A stretch of 64,000 bases of DNA, from contig JAIBCL010000001.1 of NCBI GenBank assembly GCA_019694165.1, forward strand, positions 372,001 to 436,000, written 5' to 3'. Both the position numbers and the translations under genes were made by a program. Of the stretch, positions 1 through 7,262 are shown in pieces. The stretch is from Verrucomicrobiaceae bacterium (GTDB taxonomy: Bacteria > Verrucomicrobiota > Verrucomicrobiia > Verrucomicrobiales > Verrucomicrobiaceae). The number at the start of each line of letters is the position of its first letter. Within the stretch, counting starts at the first letter, position 1. Below the pieces are notes generated by a model, which was not told the origin of the DNA, did no database searches, and saw only the letters and a list, made by a program, of their open reading frames with translations.

Positions 1-1
1 G

Positions 2-361
2 CAGCCGGTGCTCAAACCCTTCGCCGAGTCCGTGAACGAGCGCTTCGAGCAATGGCTTGAACGTAGAAGCGGCGTCCCGCCTCTTAATCCTCCGAATCAA
101 GAACAAGCTGCCTCTTCATCGAAGGCCACCATTCCCGCGAACGACCCCAAGCGGCAGGATGCCGCTTCTACTTTCAATCCCGACCAACTCGCGTGGTTAA
201 AACTCATCCGCGACCACATCGCCACCAGCCTCAGCATCGAGCTGGATGACCTCGACTACACGCCCTTTAATCAGGAAGGCGGCCTCGGGAAGGCCCATCA
301 ACTCTTCGGCGACCAGTTGCCGAAGCTGCTGGAAGAACTTAACGAGGCACTCGCCGCCTAG
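2..361 (+). CDS. hsdR: Type I restriction endonuclease R subunit, C-terminal part (5' end outside window)
   Basis: The reading frame is open from the window edge and ends at a TAG at 359-361. The last ~60 residues (NPDQLAWLKLIRDHIA, then DYTPFNQEGG and a GxxxAxxLFG stretch) match the C-terminal helical domain of EcoKI-type HsdR, the ATP-dependent translocase/nuclease of type I restriction systems. Motor and nuclease domains lie outside the window. Residues encoded by 62-172 are a proline/serine-rich insert produced by a 109-bp palindromic repeat, which separates the QWLE helix from the NPDQLAWL helix without breaking the frame. Five bases separate it from the four-helix-bundle gene, so the locus looks like one operon. 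Confidence 0.85.
   Translation, partial: QPVLKPFAESVNERFEQWLERRSGVPPLNPPNQEQAASSSKATIPANDPKRQDAASTFNPDQLAWLKLIRDHIATSLSIELDDLDYTPFNQEGGLGKAHQLFGDQLPKLLEELNEALAA
63..171. repeat. Palindromic element A, copy 1 (109 bp, inside hsdR)
   Basis: The arms at 63-85 and 149-171 are inverted repeats of each other (20 of 23 positions; outer arm GTAGAAGCGGCGTCCCGCC). Copies of exactly the same length, with the same arms, occur in hsdS and hsdM. The arms are read in the same codon phase in all three genes and encode SGVPPLN at the left end and KRQDAAST at the right. It behaves as an in-frame inserted repeat; the inner ~60 bp differs between copies. Confidence 0.85.
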
Positions 362-365
362 AGCC

Positions 366-1019
366 ATGCCTGAGCCAGAGAACAACAAGACCAACAAGCC
401 CAACGCGACAGACAATCGTCGTCCGTCCCGTGCGTCCTCTCAGTCCTCTCCCGAAGGCTTCATCCCCGCTCACGGCGGTTACGAGGATCTCCTCTCCTTC
501 CGCAAATCCCGCCTCGTCTATGACGCCACCGTGCGCTTCTGCGACCGCTTCATCGACAAGCTTAGCCGCACCACTGATCAGATGATCCAGGCCGCGCGCT
601 CAGGAAAGCAGAACATCCTCGAAGGCAGCCAGGCCAGCGGCACCTCCAAAGAAACCGAACTCAAGCTCACCAACGTCGCCCGGGCCAGCTTGGAGGAACT
701 CCTCGAAGACTACCGAGACTACCTCCGCTCTGCCAATCAGCCTCAGTGGGATAAGAACTCCAAAGAAGCCCTCTTTGTCCGCAAGCTGGGCCGTTCACCG
801 GACGAGTCCTTTGAGTCCTATCGCGAGTTCATCGACACCCGTCCTGGCCCTGTCGTGGCGAACATTATCATCAGCCTCATCCACCAGACCAATTACCTCC
901 TCGACCAGCAGCTCCGCCGTCTTGAAAAGGACTTCCTCAAAGAAGGCGGCCTCCGCGAGCGCATGACCCGCGCCCGCCTTGCGGCCCGCTCTCAGCAGCA
1001 GAAAAGACCTCCCCAGTAA
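366..1019 (+). CDS. Four-helix-bundle suffix-domain protein in the RM operon
   Basis: 217 residues from ATG 366. After a low-complexity N-terminus (about residues 8-32, rich in S, R, N and P) comes GFIPAHGGYEDLLSF, then a helical core with RTTDQMIQAARSGKQNI, EGSQASGTSKETELKL and NVARASLEELLEDYRDYL. This is the pattern of the 'four helix bundle suffix' relatives of the S23/Avd-like four-helix-bundle family. Molecular role unknown; small basic helical bundles of this fold bind nucleic acid or other proteins (family knowledge). It sits between hsdR (4-nt gap) and a zinc-ribbon gene, so a role linked to restriction is inferred only. The N-terminal extension is encoded partly by a CGTCCTCTCAGTCCTCTCC tract at 433-451, repeated at 1106-1124. 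Confidence 0.75.
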   Translation: MPEPENNKTNKPNATDNRRPSRASSQSSPEGFIPAHGGYEDLLSFRKSRLVYDATVRFCDRFIDKLSRTTDQMIQAARSGKQNILEGSQASGTSKETELKLTNVARASLEELLEDYRDYLRSANQPQWDKNSKEALFVRKLGRSPDESFESYREFIDTRPGPVVANIIISLIHQTNYLLDQQLRRLEKDFLKEGGLRERMTRARLAARSQQQKRPPQ

Positions 1020-1090
1020 CTCCCACGACTCCACAGGCCATGCAAGACCTGCACGACCAACCTCCCCGGAGCACGCTCCGCCAAGTCAGC

Positions 1091-1130
1091 CCTCTTCGTC
1101 GAGTCCGTCCTCTCAGTCCTCTCCTCCCGC
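1091..1130. repeat. Degenerate short-repeat tract upstream of the zinc-ribbon gene
   Basis: Pyrimidine-rich near-tandem tract built of GTCCNTC/TCAGTCCTC units in the gap after the four-helix-bundle gene. Nineteen bases (CGTCCTCTCAGTCCTCTCC, 1106-1124) recur exactly at 433-451, inside the start of the four-helix-bundle gene. It resembles in style the other tracts just upstream of start codons in this window. Function unknown. Confidence 0.6.
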
Positions 1131-1185
1131 CCAGCCCCAAGATCTTCAACCAAGCCATGACCGCCAAACCGCGCCGCACCACTTC

Positions 1186-1506
1186 ATGAGCCGCGATCCC
1201 GACATCGACGATCTCGTTGAGCAAATCCGCCCGCTCGCGGAACAACTGACCGCGCTCAAGGCGCAGATGAAGTCACTTGGCCTCTTCACCCACGACCGTG
1301 AGCTGCTCCAGTGCCCGCGCTGCGGCCTCATGGAGGATGTGACGCATGAGGGCTACCTCATCACCTGTCGCGAGCCCGACCTCGGCATCGACACCGGCCT
1401 GCGCTTCGAGCCGATCACCGAGGAAAGCTACCGCTGCCCGTCCTGCGGCCAGACCGTGCAGGAACCACTCTCCGAAGGCGAAAAGCAGGAGGGCCTCAGC
1501 GCATGA
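1186..1506 (+). CDS. Small zinc-ribbon protein in the RM operon
   Basis: 106 residues starting at ATG 1186 (MSRDPDIDDLVEQI). The frame is open further upstream, but that part is only the repeat-derived S/P-rich tract, so the internal Met is preferred. An N-terminal helix (residues 5-28) is followed by two CxxC knuckles, CPRC and CPSC, about 40 residues apart: a treble-clef or ribbon-like zinc-binding pattern. No enzymatic motif is visible. The stop overlaps the start of hsdS by 4 nt (ATGA), so translation is probably coupled and the protein probably belongs to the same system. Family not identified; exact role unknown. Confidence 0.65.
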   Translation: MSRDPDIDDLVEQIRPLAEQLTALKAQMKSLGLFTHDRELLQCPRCGLMEDVTHEGYLITCREPDLGIDTGLRFEPITEESYRCPSCGQTVQEPLSEGEKQEGLSA

Positions 1507-3152
1507 CGAAGAAGGTGCCGCCCAAAAACAAAGCCCAGGAGCCGAAGGCGCAGCCAAAAGCCCAAGCCTCAGAGGCAACCTTGCCCGTCTCAGCCCCAAA
1601 GGGGCGAAACATCTCAGCCCAGGGCAACGCCCTGGGTAACGCATTCCCAGAAGCTCAAAGCCCTGAAGGGGCGAGACAACACCGTTGGCCGGTTGTTGCC
1701 CTTTCGGAGTTGGCTGCCGACGAACGAAATGCGATAACTGATGGTCCGTTCGGGTCAAAGTTGAAGACCGAGCACTACACGGGATCCGGCCCGCGTGTGA
1801 TCAGGCTCACCAACATTGGTGATGGCGAATTCATCGACGCAAAGGCTCACATCTCCCAGGCCCATTTCGATGGCTTGCAAAAGCACCGAGTGTTCGCAGG
1901 CGACCTTGTGATTGCGGCTCTCGGGGAGAATCCGCCGAGATCATGCCTGGTGCCAGACTATGTCGGCGAGGCCATTGTCAAAGCTGACTGCATTCGGTTC
2001 AAACCGTCGGCAAGAGTCGTTCCGAAGTATTTGAATTATGTGCTCAACAGCCCCGATCTACGTCGTCACGCGAAACAAATCGTTCATGGTGTCGGTCGTC
2101 CGCGTTTGAATCTGGGCGAGATCAAATCCCTTCCGATTCCTCTGCCACCTCTCCCCGACCAACGCCGCATCGTGGCGGAGATTGAGAAGCAATTCACGCG
2201 GCTGGAGGCGGGAGTGGCGGTGTTGCGGCGGGTGCAGGCCAACCTCAAACGCTACCGCGCCGCCGTCCTCAAAGCCGCCTGCGAAGGCCGCCTCGTCCCC
2301 ACCGAAGCCGAACTGAGTAGAAGCGGCGTCCCGCCGCTTAATCCTGATTCAACCGCCAAGCCCGCTTCCTCCAAAGCCGGATCGAAGGTGTCAACGAGCC
2401 CAAAGCGGCAGGATGCCGCTTCCACTTTCGAATCCGGCCAGCAACTCCTCGCCCGCATCCTCACCGAACGCCGCCAAAACTGGCAGGGCCGGGGGAAATA
2501 CAAGGAGCCCGAACCGCCGGACATTTCGAATGATCCAGCGCTGCCTGAAGGGTGGACTTATGCATCAGTTGAGACTGTTGGCTTCGTGCAACTTGGACGG
2601 CAGAGGTCACCCAAGCACCACACTGGACAGAACATGCGACCATACCTCCGAGTCGCCAACGTCTACGAAGACAGAATCGACTTAGGGGATGTCAAAGAGA
2701 TGAACTTCACTCCAGACGAGTTTGAAGTGTTCAAACTTGTTCCAAACGACATTCTGTTGAACGAGGGGCAGAGCTTGGAGTTGGTCGGCCGGCCAGCTAT
2801 CTATCGGGGTGAGTTGCCGGGAGCCTGCTTCACAAACACGCTCGTTCGCTTTCGTCCATGTCCGTCACTTGATGTAAGGTATGCTCTTTCAGTGTTCCGG
2901 GCCTACATGCATTCAGGGCGTTTTCAGAAGATTGCCAACTGGACCACAAACATAGCTCATCTTGGAGCGGATCGTTTTGCCAAGCTTCCGTTCCCCCTCC
3001 CACCCCTCGCCGAACAAACCCGCATCGTGGCGGAAGTGGAGCGGCGGTTGAGCGTGGTGGAGGAACTGGAAGCCGTGGTCACCACCAACCTCCAACGCGC
3101 CACCCGCCTGCGGCAGAGCATTCTCCAAAAGGCCTTCACGAGAGAGTTATGA
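1503..3152 (+). CDS. hsdS: Type I restriction-modification specificity subunit S
   Basis: 549 residues with the HsdS double layout. TRD1 covers about residues 60-215 (WPVVALSEL, DGPFGSKLK). The first conserved helical spacer follows (PLPPLPDQRRIVAEIE, RYRAAVLKAACEGRL), then TRD2 from about residue 345 (LPEGWTYASVETVG). The second spacer is PLPPLAEQTRIVAEVE to the C-terminus (RQSILQKAFTREL). It supplies DNA sequence recognition to the HsdM2S and HsdR2M2S complexes. Two repeat-derived inserts are present: residues ~30-60, before TRD1, and residues 272-308, between spacer helix and TRD2, the latter being palindromic element A. Both stay in frame. It overlaps both neighbours by 4 nt. The conserved segments look intact, so it is probably functional. 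Confidence 0.93.
   Translation: MTKKVPPKNKAQEPKAQPKAQASEATLPVSAPKGRNISAQGNALGNAFPEAQSPEGARQHRWPVVALSELAADERNAITDGPFGSKLKTEHYTGSGPRVIRLTNIGDGEFIDAKAHISQAHFDGLQKHRVFAGDLVIAALGENPPRSCLVPDYVGEAIVKADCIRFKPSARVVPKYLNYVLNSPDLRRHAKQIVHGVGRPRLNLGEIKSLPIPLPPLPDQRRIVAEIEKQFTRLEAGVAVLRRVQANLKRYRAAVLKAACEGRLVPTEAELSRSGVPPLNPDSTAKPASSKAGSKVSTSPKRQDAASTFESGQQLLARILTERRQNWQGRGKYKEPEPPDISNDPALPEGWTYASVETVGFVQLGRQRSPKHHTGQNMRPYLRVANVYEDRIDLGDVKEMNFTPDEFEVFKLVPNDILLNEGQSLELVGRPAIYRGELPGACFTNTLVRFRPCPSLDVRYALSVFRAYMHSGRFQKIANWTTNIAHLGADRFAKLPFPLPPLAEQTRIVAEVERRLSVVEELEAVVTTNLQRATRLRQSILQKAFTREL
1590..1680. repeat. Multi-hairpin palindromic repeat B inside the 5' end of hsdS
   Basis: Consecutive hairpins within coding sequence: AGCCCCAAAGGGGC (1592-1605), CCCAGGGCAACGCCCTGGG (1618-1636), then AGCCCTGAAGGGGC (1659-1672). 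This resembles a repeat type dispersed in several PVC and Bacteroidota genomes (from memory, not searched). It encodes a low-complexity extension between the start codon and TRD1 of HsdS. Confidence 0.7.
2317..2425. repeat. Palindromic element A, copy 2 (109 bp, inside hsdS)
   Basis: Arms 2317-2339 and 2403-2425 are inverted repeats (20 of 23). Length, arm sequence and codon phase equal the hsdR and hsdM copies. It is translated as SRSGVPPLN at the left and PKRQDAAST at the right. It lies in the linker between the first HsdS conserved helix and TRD2, where extra residues are likely tolerated. Confidence 0.87.
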
Positions 3153-3976
3153 CCGACGAGACCGATCCACCCAAGCCTGAGACGAGTCATCGCTTTCTCG
3201 ATGAAGCGGGCGATACGACCTTTTTCGGCAAGGGGCGGATTCCGATCATCGGTCAGCAGGGCGTGTCGCTGGCATTCGCCATCGGCATGGTGAAGTTCAA
3301 CGGTGACCTGGGACCCATTCGTGATCAGGTGCGGGCACTTCAGCGGGAGGTGCTGGCGGACCGCTACGTGAACACGATCCCGAGCGTGCTCAAGAAGAGT
3401 CAGGGCAAGGGGTTCTACTTTCACGCCACGGATGATCCGCCGGAGGTGAGAGAGCGTTTTTTCCGCTTCATCGAAGGTCTGGACTGCTCCATCGAGGTGA
3501 TGGTGGCGCGGAAGATTCCGCGATTGTTCCTGACCAAGCACAACGGCAAGGACTCGGAGTTCTACGCTGACGTGCTGTCTCACCTGCTGAAGAACAAGCT
3601 GCGTCTTGGGCAAAAGCTCGTGTTGAACATCGCCGAACGCGGCAACAGCACGAAGAACGCGAACCTGGAGCTGGCACTGAACAAAGCCGTGGAGCGCCAC
3701 GGCAAGAAGCACGACACGGATGGCATCACCTCCACCGTGGTCTTCAACGTGCAGAACCACCACACGGAGCCGTTGCTCAACGTCGCCGACTACCTGTGCT
3801 GGGCCGTGCAGCGTGTCTTCGAGCGCGGGGAGACGCGCTACTATGACTTCCTTGGCGATAAGATCAGCCTCGTGGTGGACCTTTACGACTCGGCTTCGTA
3901 TGTGGGAAACCAGCACTACTACACCCGCAAGCACCGCCTGACTGCCGCCCAAAAATTAAGCCCGCCCTCACCCTGA
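3149..3976 (+). CDS. DUF3800 domain protein (putative metal-dependent nuclease) in the RM operon
   Basis: 275 residues. FLDEAGDT at the N-terminus (D18, E19), a central N-I-A-E-RGNS segment and C-terminal LLNVADYLCWAVQRVFE form the acidic D...D arrangement of DUF3800 proteins. These have an RNase H-like fold and occur in phage-defence and restriction loci (family knowledge); catalysis is not proven for most members. The gene overlaps hsdS by 4 nt (ATGA) and precedes hsdM by 96 nt, so it lies inside the RM operon rather than beside it. Start ATG 3149 is supported by the coupling. Its presence suggests an accessory effector or nuclease; that is inference. Confidence 0.8.
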   Translation: MTDETDPPKPETSHRFLDEAGDTTFFGKGRIPIIGQQGVSLAFAIGMVKFNGDLGPIRDQVRALQREVLADRYVNTIPSVLKKSQGKGFYFHATDDPPEVRERFFRFIEGLDCSIEVMVARKIPRLFLTKHNGKDSEFYADVLSHLLKNKLRLGQKLVLNIAERGNSTKNANLELALNKAVERHGKKHDTDGITSTVVFNVQNHHTEPLLNVADYLCWAVQRVFERGETRYYDFLGDKISLVVDLYDSASYVGNQHYYTRKHRLTAAQKLSPPSP

Positions 3977-4072
3977 GAAGGTTACCCTTCGACGACATGG
4001 AGTCGGAATTCAGGTGGGGCAGGCTGAATCGAGCGTCCCACGGAACCCGCAAACGATCAAGATCAAACTTCA

Positions 4073-5728
4073 ATGACCAATCCCACCGCCCTCGTCTCCA
4101 AGCTCTGGAACTACTGCAGCATCCTGCGCGATGACGGCCTGTCGTATGGCGACTACGTTGAGCAATTGACCTTCCTGCTCTTCCTGAAGATGGCGGACGA
4201 GCAGTCGCGGCTGCGCGGCACGCCGAGCGCGATCCCGAAGGGCATGGACTGGCCGTCATTACTCGCCAAGGATGGCGATGAACTGGAGGTGCATTATCGC
4301 CACACGCTGGAGGAACTGGGCAAGTGCTCCGGGATGCTGGGCATCATCTTCCGCAAGGCGCAGAACAAGATCCAGGACCCGGCCAAGCTGCGGCGGTTGA
4401 TCGTGGACCTGATCGACAAGGAGCAGTGGTCCAGCCTCTCCGCCGATGTGAAGGGCGATGCCTATGAGGGCCTGCTGCAAAAGAACGCCGAGGACGTGAA
4501 GGGCGGCGCGGGCCAATACTTCACCCCGCGCTCCCTCATTGCCGCCATGGTCGAGGTCGTGGCCCCGCAGCCCGGCGAAACCATCTGCGATCCCTCCTGC
4601 GGCACCGGCGGCTTCCTGCTGGCCGCGCATGACCACATCGCCAAACATCATCAGCTGGACCGCGACCAGAAGAAGCAGCTCAAGAGCGGCACCTTCTACG
4701 GCATCGAGCTGGTGGACAGCGTCACCCGCCTCTGTGCCATGAACCTGCTGCTGCACGGGATTGGTGGAAGCGGCGTCTCGCCGCTTGATGCAACGACTGC
4801 GAACAACGCTTCCGATGGAAAGGGAGGCGTCTCCGGGGAATGGAACCATAAGCGGCGGGACGCCGCTTCCACGGCTTCCACTTTTGACCTGCCCGTGATC
4901 ACCAAGGACGCCCTGGCCGGCAAGCACGGCGAATACGAGATCGTCCTGGCCAATCCGCCCTTTGGCAAAAAGAGCAGCGTCACGATCGTGAACGAAGCGG
5001 GCGAGTCCTCCAAGGAAAGCCTCGTCATCAATCGCGACGACTTCTGGGCCAGCACGAGCAACAAGCAGCTCAACTTCCTCCAGCATATCTTCACCATCCT
5101 CAAGATGCACGGCCGCGCCGCCGTGGTGCTGCCGGACAACGTGCTCTTCGAAGGAGGAGCGGGAGAAACCATCCGACGCGAACTCCTCAAGCAAGCCGAT
5201 GTCCACACCCTGCTGCGCCTGCCCACCGGCATCTTCTACGCCCAAGGCGTGAAGGCCAACGTCCTCTTCTTCGACCGCAAACCCGCCCAGGAGAAGCCGT
5301 GGACGAAGAAGCTGTGGATCTACGATCTGCGCACCAACATGCACTTCACGCTCAAGGAGAATCCCCTCAAGCGCGAGCATCTGGATGATTTCGTGAATTG
5401 TTACTCTGGTAGGGCGGGCAGTCCCTTGCCCGCCGCTGACGGCGCTTCGGGGACGAAGCGCCCTACCCAAGACGGCGCTCAGAGGACTGAGCGCCCTACC
5501 AACCGCCACGACCGCGAGGAAACCGAGCGCTTCAAAGCCTTCGACTACGACGACCTGATCAAGCGCGACAAGATCAACCTCGACATCTTCTGGCTCAAAG
5601 ACGAGTCCCTCGAAGAATCCGCCAACCTGCCTGCGCCCGGCGTCATCGCCCAAGACATCATGGAAGACCTGCAAGCTGCTCTCGAACACTTCGCGGCGAT
5701 TGCGGAGGACTTGAAGGTGGTGGGGTGA
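4073..5728 (+). CDS. hsdM: Type I restriction-modification N6-adenine methyltransferase M subunit
   Basis: 551 residues. The HsdM N-terminal helical domain (KLWNYCSILRDDGLSYGDYV) precedes the methyltransferase domain, with SAM-binding motif I DPSCGTGGF at residues 173-181 and catalytic motif IV NPPFG at residue 294. It methylates adenine within the HsdS-defined site and forms the core of the restriction complex. Typical HsdM are about 480-520 residues; the excess here comes from two in-frame repeat inserts at residues 231-267 (element A) and 446-476 (element C). Both fall outside the catalytic motifs. The 96-nt gap upstream holds no recognisable gene. The protein probably remains active. Confidence 0.95.
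   Translation: MTNPTALVSKLWNYCSILRDDGLSYGDYVEQLTFLLFLKMADEQSRLRGTPSAIPKGMDWPSLLAKDGDELEVHYRHTLEELGKCSGMLGIIFRKAQNKIQDPAKLRRLIVDLIDKEQWSSLSADVKGDAYEGLLQKNAEDVKGGAGQYFTPRSLIAAMVEVVAPQPGETICDPSCGTGGFLLAAHDHIAKHHQLDRDQKKQLKSGTFYGIELVDSVTRLCAMNLLLHGIGGSGVSPLDATTANNASDGKGGVSGEWNHKRRDAASTASTFDLPVITKDALAGKHGEYEIVLANPPFGKKSSVTIVNEAGESSKESLVINRDDFWASTSNKQLNFLQHIFTILKMHGRAAVVLPDNVLFEGGAGETIRRELLKQADVHTLLRLPTGIFYAQGVKANVLFFDRKPAQEKPWTKKLWIYDLRTNMHFTLKENPLKREHLDDFVNCYSGRAGSPLPAADGASGTKRPTQDGAQRTERPTNRHDREETERFKAFDYDDLIKRDKINLDIFWLKDESLEESANLPAPGVIAQDIMEDLQAALEHFAAIAEDLKVVG
4764..4872. repeat. Palindromic element A, copy 3 (109 bp, inside hsdM)
   Basis: Arms 4764-4786 and 4850-4872 match as inverted repeats at 22 of 23 positions, the best preserved of the three copies. 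Exact length and codon phase match the copies in hsdR and hsdS. It sits between motif I and the NPPF motif, in a loop-like position (HGIGGSG ... RRDAAST). Confidence 0.9.
5408..5500. repeat. Palindromic repeat C (93 bp) with tandem hairpin units inside hsdM
   Basis: Left end GGTAGGGCG pairs with right end CGCCCTACC. Internally, two tandem units share the form GACGGCGCT ... AGCGCCCTACC (about 5438-5467 and 5471-5500), and GGGCGGGCAGTCCCTTGCCC forms another hairpin. The length is a multiple of three, so the frame is kept. It encodes a low-complexity insert (residues 446-476) in the C-terminal part of HsdM. Confidence 0.85.
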
Positions 5729-5730
5729 TT

Positions 5731-5735
5731 GGAGG
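5731..5735 (+). promoter_or_regulatory. Shine-Dalgarno for the small gene after hsdM
   Basis: GGAGG followed by a 7-nt spacer to ATG 5743. This well-placed site is the main reason to take the following short reading frame seriously. Confidence 0.5.
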
Positions 5736-5742
5736 ACCTCGC

Positions 5743-5925
5743 ATGACCAGTCTGGAATTCGTCGAAGCAATCAACGCCGAGGCCGTTGGCCTTTGGAAAA
5801 TGGAGCAACACATCGACAAGGCCGGGAACCTGAAACAAACCCGAACTCGAGACCGTCGCGCCGAATCGGTCAGTGCTGGCACTTCCGAATCGGGCGACGG
5901 GGCCGCATCCAATCCAGTACTATGA
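5743..5925 (+). CDS. Small unknown protein or N-terminal gene remnant
   Basis: 60 residues. The first ~30 (LEFVEAINAEAVGLWKMEQH) look like an ordinary amphipathic helix, whereas the rest (TRTRDRRAESVSAGTSESGD) is low-complexity and not protein-like. A strong ribosome-binding site 7 nt before the ATG, and location 14 nt after hsdM, suggest a once longer gene of the RM operon whose 3' part has been lost or replaced. No family recognised. Confidence 0.3.
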   Translation: MTSLEFVEAINAEAVGLWKMEQHIDKAGNLKQTRTRDRRAESVSAGTSESGDGAASNPVL

Positions 5926-6038
5926 AACCGATCCTTCGTATCGTCCTCCTGGCCCTGATCCTGATGGTGACGCTGAGCAGTTGCCGCAGCCTGCGCAAGC
6001 ACTCGCCGTGGGAGGTCTATCGCAGCGCAAATATTTGA
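5922..6038 (+). CDS. Possible very small lipoprotein
   Basis: 38 residues with a hydrophobic helix (ILRIVLLALILMVTL) followed by the lipobox-like LSSC, giving a predicted mature lipopeptide of about 18 residues. No clear Shine-Dalgarno is seen. Entericidin-like mini-lipoproteins have this form, but the tail has no recognisable motif. Could be chance. Confidence 0.35.
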   Translation: MKPILRIVLLALILMVTLSSCRSLRKHSPWEVYRSANI

Positions 6039-6090
6039 CCGAACCAGCCCCGACCATCCCAAACACTCGCAACTCGCCTCACCCCTCATC

Positions 6091-6165
6091 CATCACCGAT
6101 CACCGATCACTGATCACTGACCTCTGATCTCTGACCTCTGATCTCTGACCTCTGGTCTCTGCCCC
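6091..6165. repeat. Degenerate short-period repeat tract upstream of the beta-propeller gene
   Basis: Begins with ATCACCGATCACCGATCACT, then CTGACCTCTGATCT units repeated about three times. Period roughly 7 or 14 nt, imperfect. It lies in the 246-nt gene-free gap 6039-6284, in which nothing else is recognised. Confidence 0.7.
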
Positions 6166-6284
6166 CTGTCCCCCTCCCTTCCCCCGCCGTCACGCGGATT
6201 TGTCTTTCACACTTCTTCTGCATGTTGGATCGATCTTGCGGTTGACGTTTTCCCGCGCGTTCGCTCCAATGGGCGCTCACAACC

Positions 6285-7262
6285 ATGAAGAAGCTTGCGC
6301 TCTCGATGATGCTGGCTCTGGGCGGCTCCGCCGTTGCAGAGGTGAAATATGATCTGGTCCCGAACTGGCTCACGCCGCCGCCGGGCAAGGAGACCATCGG
6401 CAACAGCCACGGCGAGATTGCGGTCGATTCGTCGGGCAAGGTTTATGTGAGCGTTTGGGAAAGCTCACGCGCGGGCATCCAGGTCTATGGACCGGATGGC
6501 AAATTCATCAAGGCGCTCGAACTGCCCCGGTCGCTCCACGGCTTCGTCATCCGAAAAGTGGACGGTCACGAGTACCTATTCGGCGCGGTGCTCGGAGCGC
6601 CGAAGACAGCCACGGAACCGGCCGAACCTGGGGAGCATGTGATCAAATGCGAGCTGGACGGGAAGATCGTGATGGACATCCCGAAGTCGGCGTTTCCTGA
6701 GGAACAGTCGAAAGCAGGTCTGCGGCTGACAAACTGCGACATCGCCTCGAACGGCGACATCTACGTCGTCGATGGCTACGGCAAGAGCTGGATCTTTGTG
6801 TTCGACTCGAGCGGCAAGTTCAAGAAGGTCTTCGGCGGCCCTGGCGAGCCGTACGGCTTCAAGAACACGCACAAGATTTTCATCGACAAACGCTTCTCGC
6901 CTGAGCGCGTGCTCTGCCTCGACCGTGGCAACAAGCGGATGCTGCACACGGACCTGGACGGCAAGATCCTCGGCGTGATCGCGGAGAACATGCGCAATCC
7001 CAGCTCGGCCTCGTTTCACGGCGACCTCGTCTGCATCGCGGAGATCGCGGGCCGCGTGAGCGTGTGGGACAAGGAAGGCAAGATGGTGGCCGAGTGCGGC
7101 ACGAATCCGGCTACGACGAACACGCCGAAGATCGAGCCGAAAGACTGGCAGCAGGGCATCGTGACGAGCCCGCACGGGATCACCTTCGACAACGACGGCA
7201 ACATCCTCGAATGCGAGTGGAACCAGTGGGGCCGCGTGCTGCGCTGGAACGTGAAGAAGTGA
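6285..7262 (+). CDS. Secreted NHL-type beta-propeller protein
   Basis: 325 residues with a signal peptide (MKKLALSMMLALGGSAVAEV, cleavage near residue 18). Repeated blade motifs follow: GEIAVDSSGKVYVS, DIASNGDIYVVD, HGITFDNDGNILE. These are typical six-bladed NHL/SMP30-like propellers. No catalytic residues can be assigned; such proteins in PVC bacteria are mostly uncharacterised periplasmic binding or lyase-like proteins. Its stop overlaps the start of the next gene (TGATG), implying co-transcription with the membrane protein at 7262. Confidence 0.75.
   Translation: MKKLALSMMLALGGSAVAEVKYDLVPNWLTPPPGKETIGNSHGEIAVDSSGKVYVSVWESSRAGIQVYGPDGKFIKALELPRSLHGFVIRKVDGHEYLFGAVLGAPKTATEPAEPGEHVIKCELDGKIVMDIPKSAFPEEQSKAGLRLTNCDIASNGDIYVVDGYGKSWIFVFDSSGKFKKVFGGPGEPYGFKNTHKIFIDKRFSPERVLCLDRGNKRMLHTDLDGKILGVIAENMRNPSSASFHGDLVCIAEIAGRVSVWDKEGKMVAECGTNPATTNTPKIEPKDWQQGIVTSPHGITFDNDGNILECEWNQWGRVLRWNVKK

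Noticed and set aside
366..1506. Diversity-generating retroelement, because of the Avd-like four-helix bundle
   Set aside because: No reverse transcriptase, template repeat or variable repeat with adenine-biased changes was found in the window.
4259..5770. Long open frame on the minus strand opposite hsdM
   Set aside because: It has no recognisable domain and mirrors a GC-rich plus-strand gene with clear methyltransferase motifs; a codon-position artefact.
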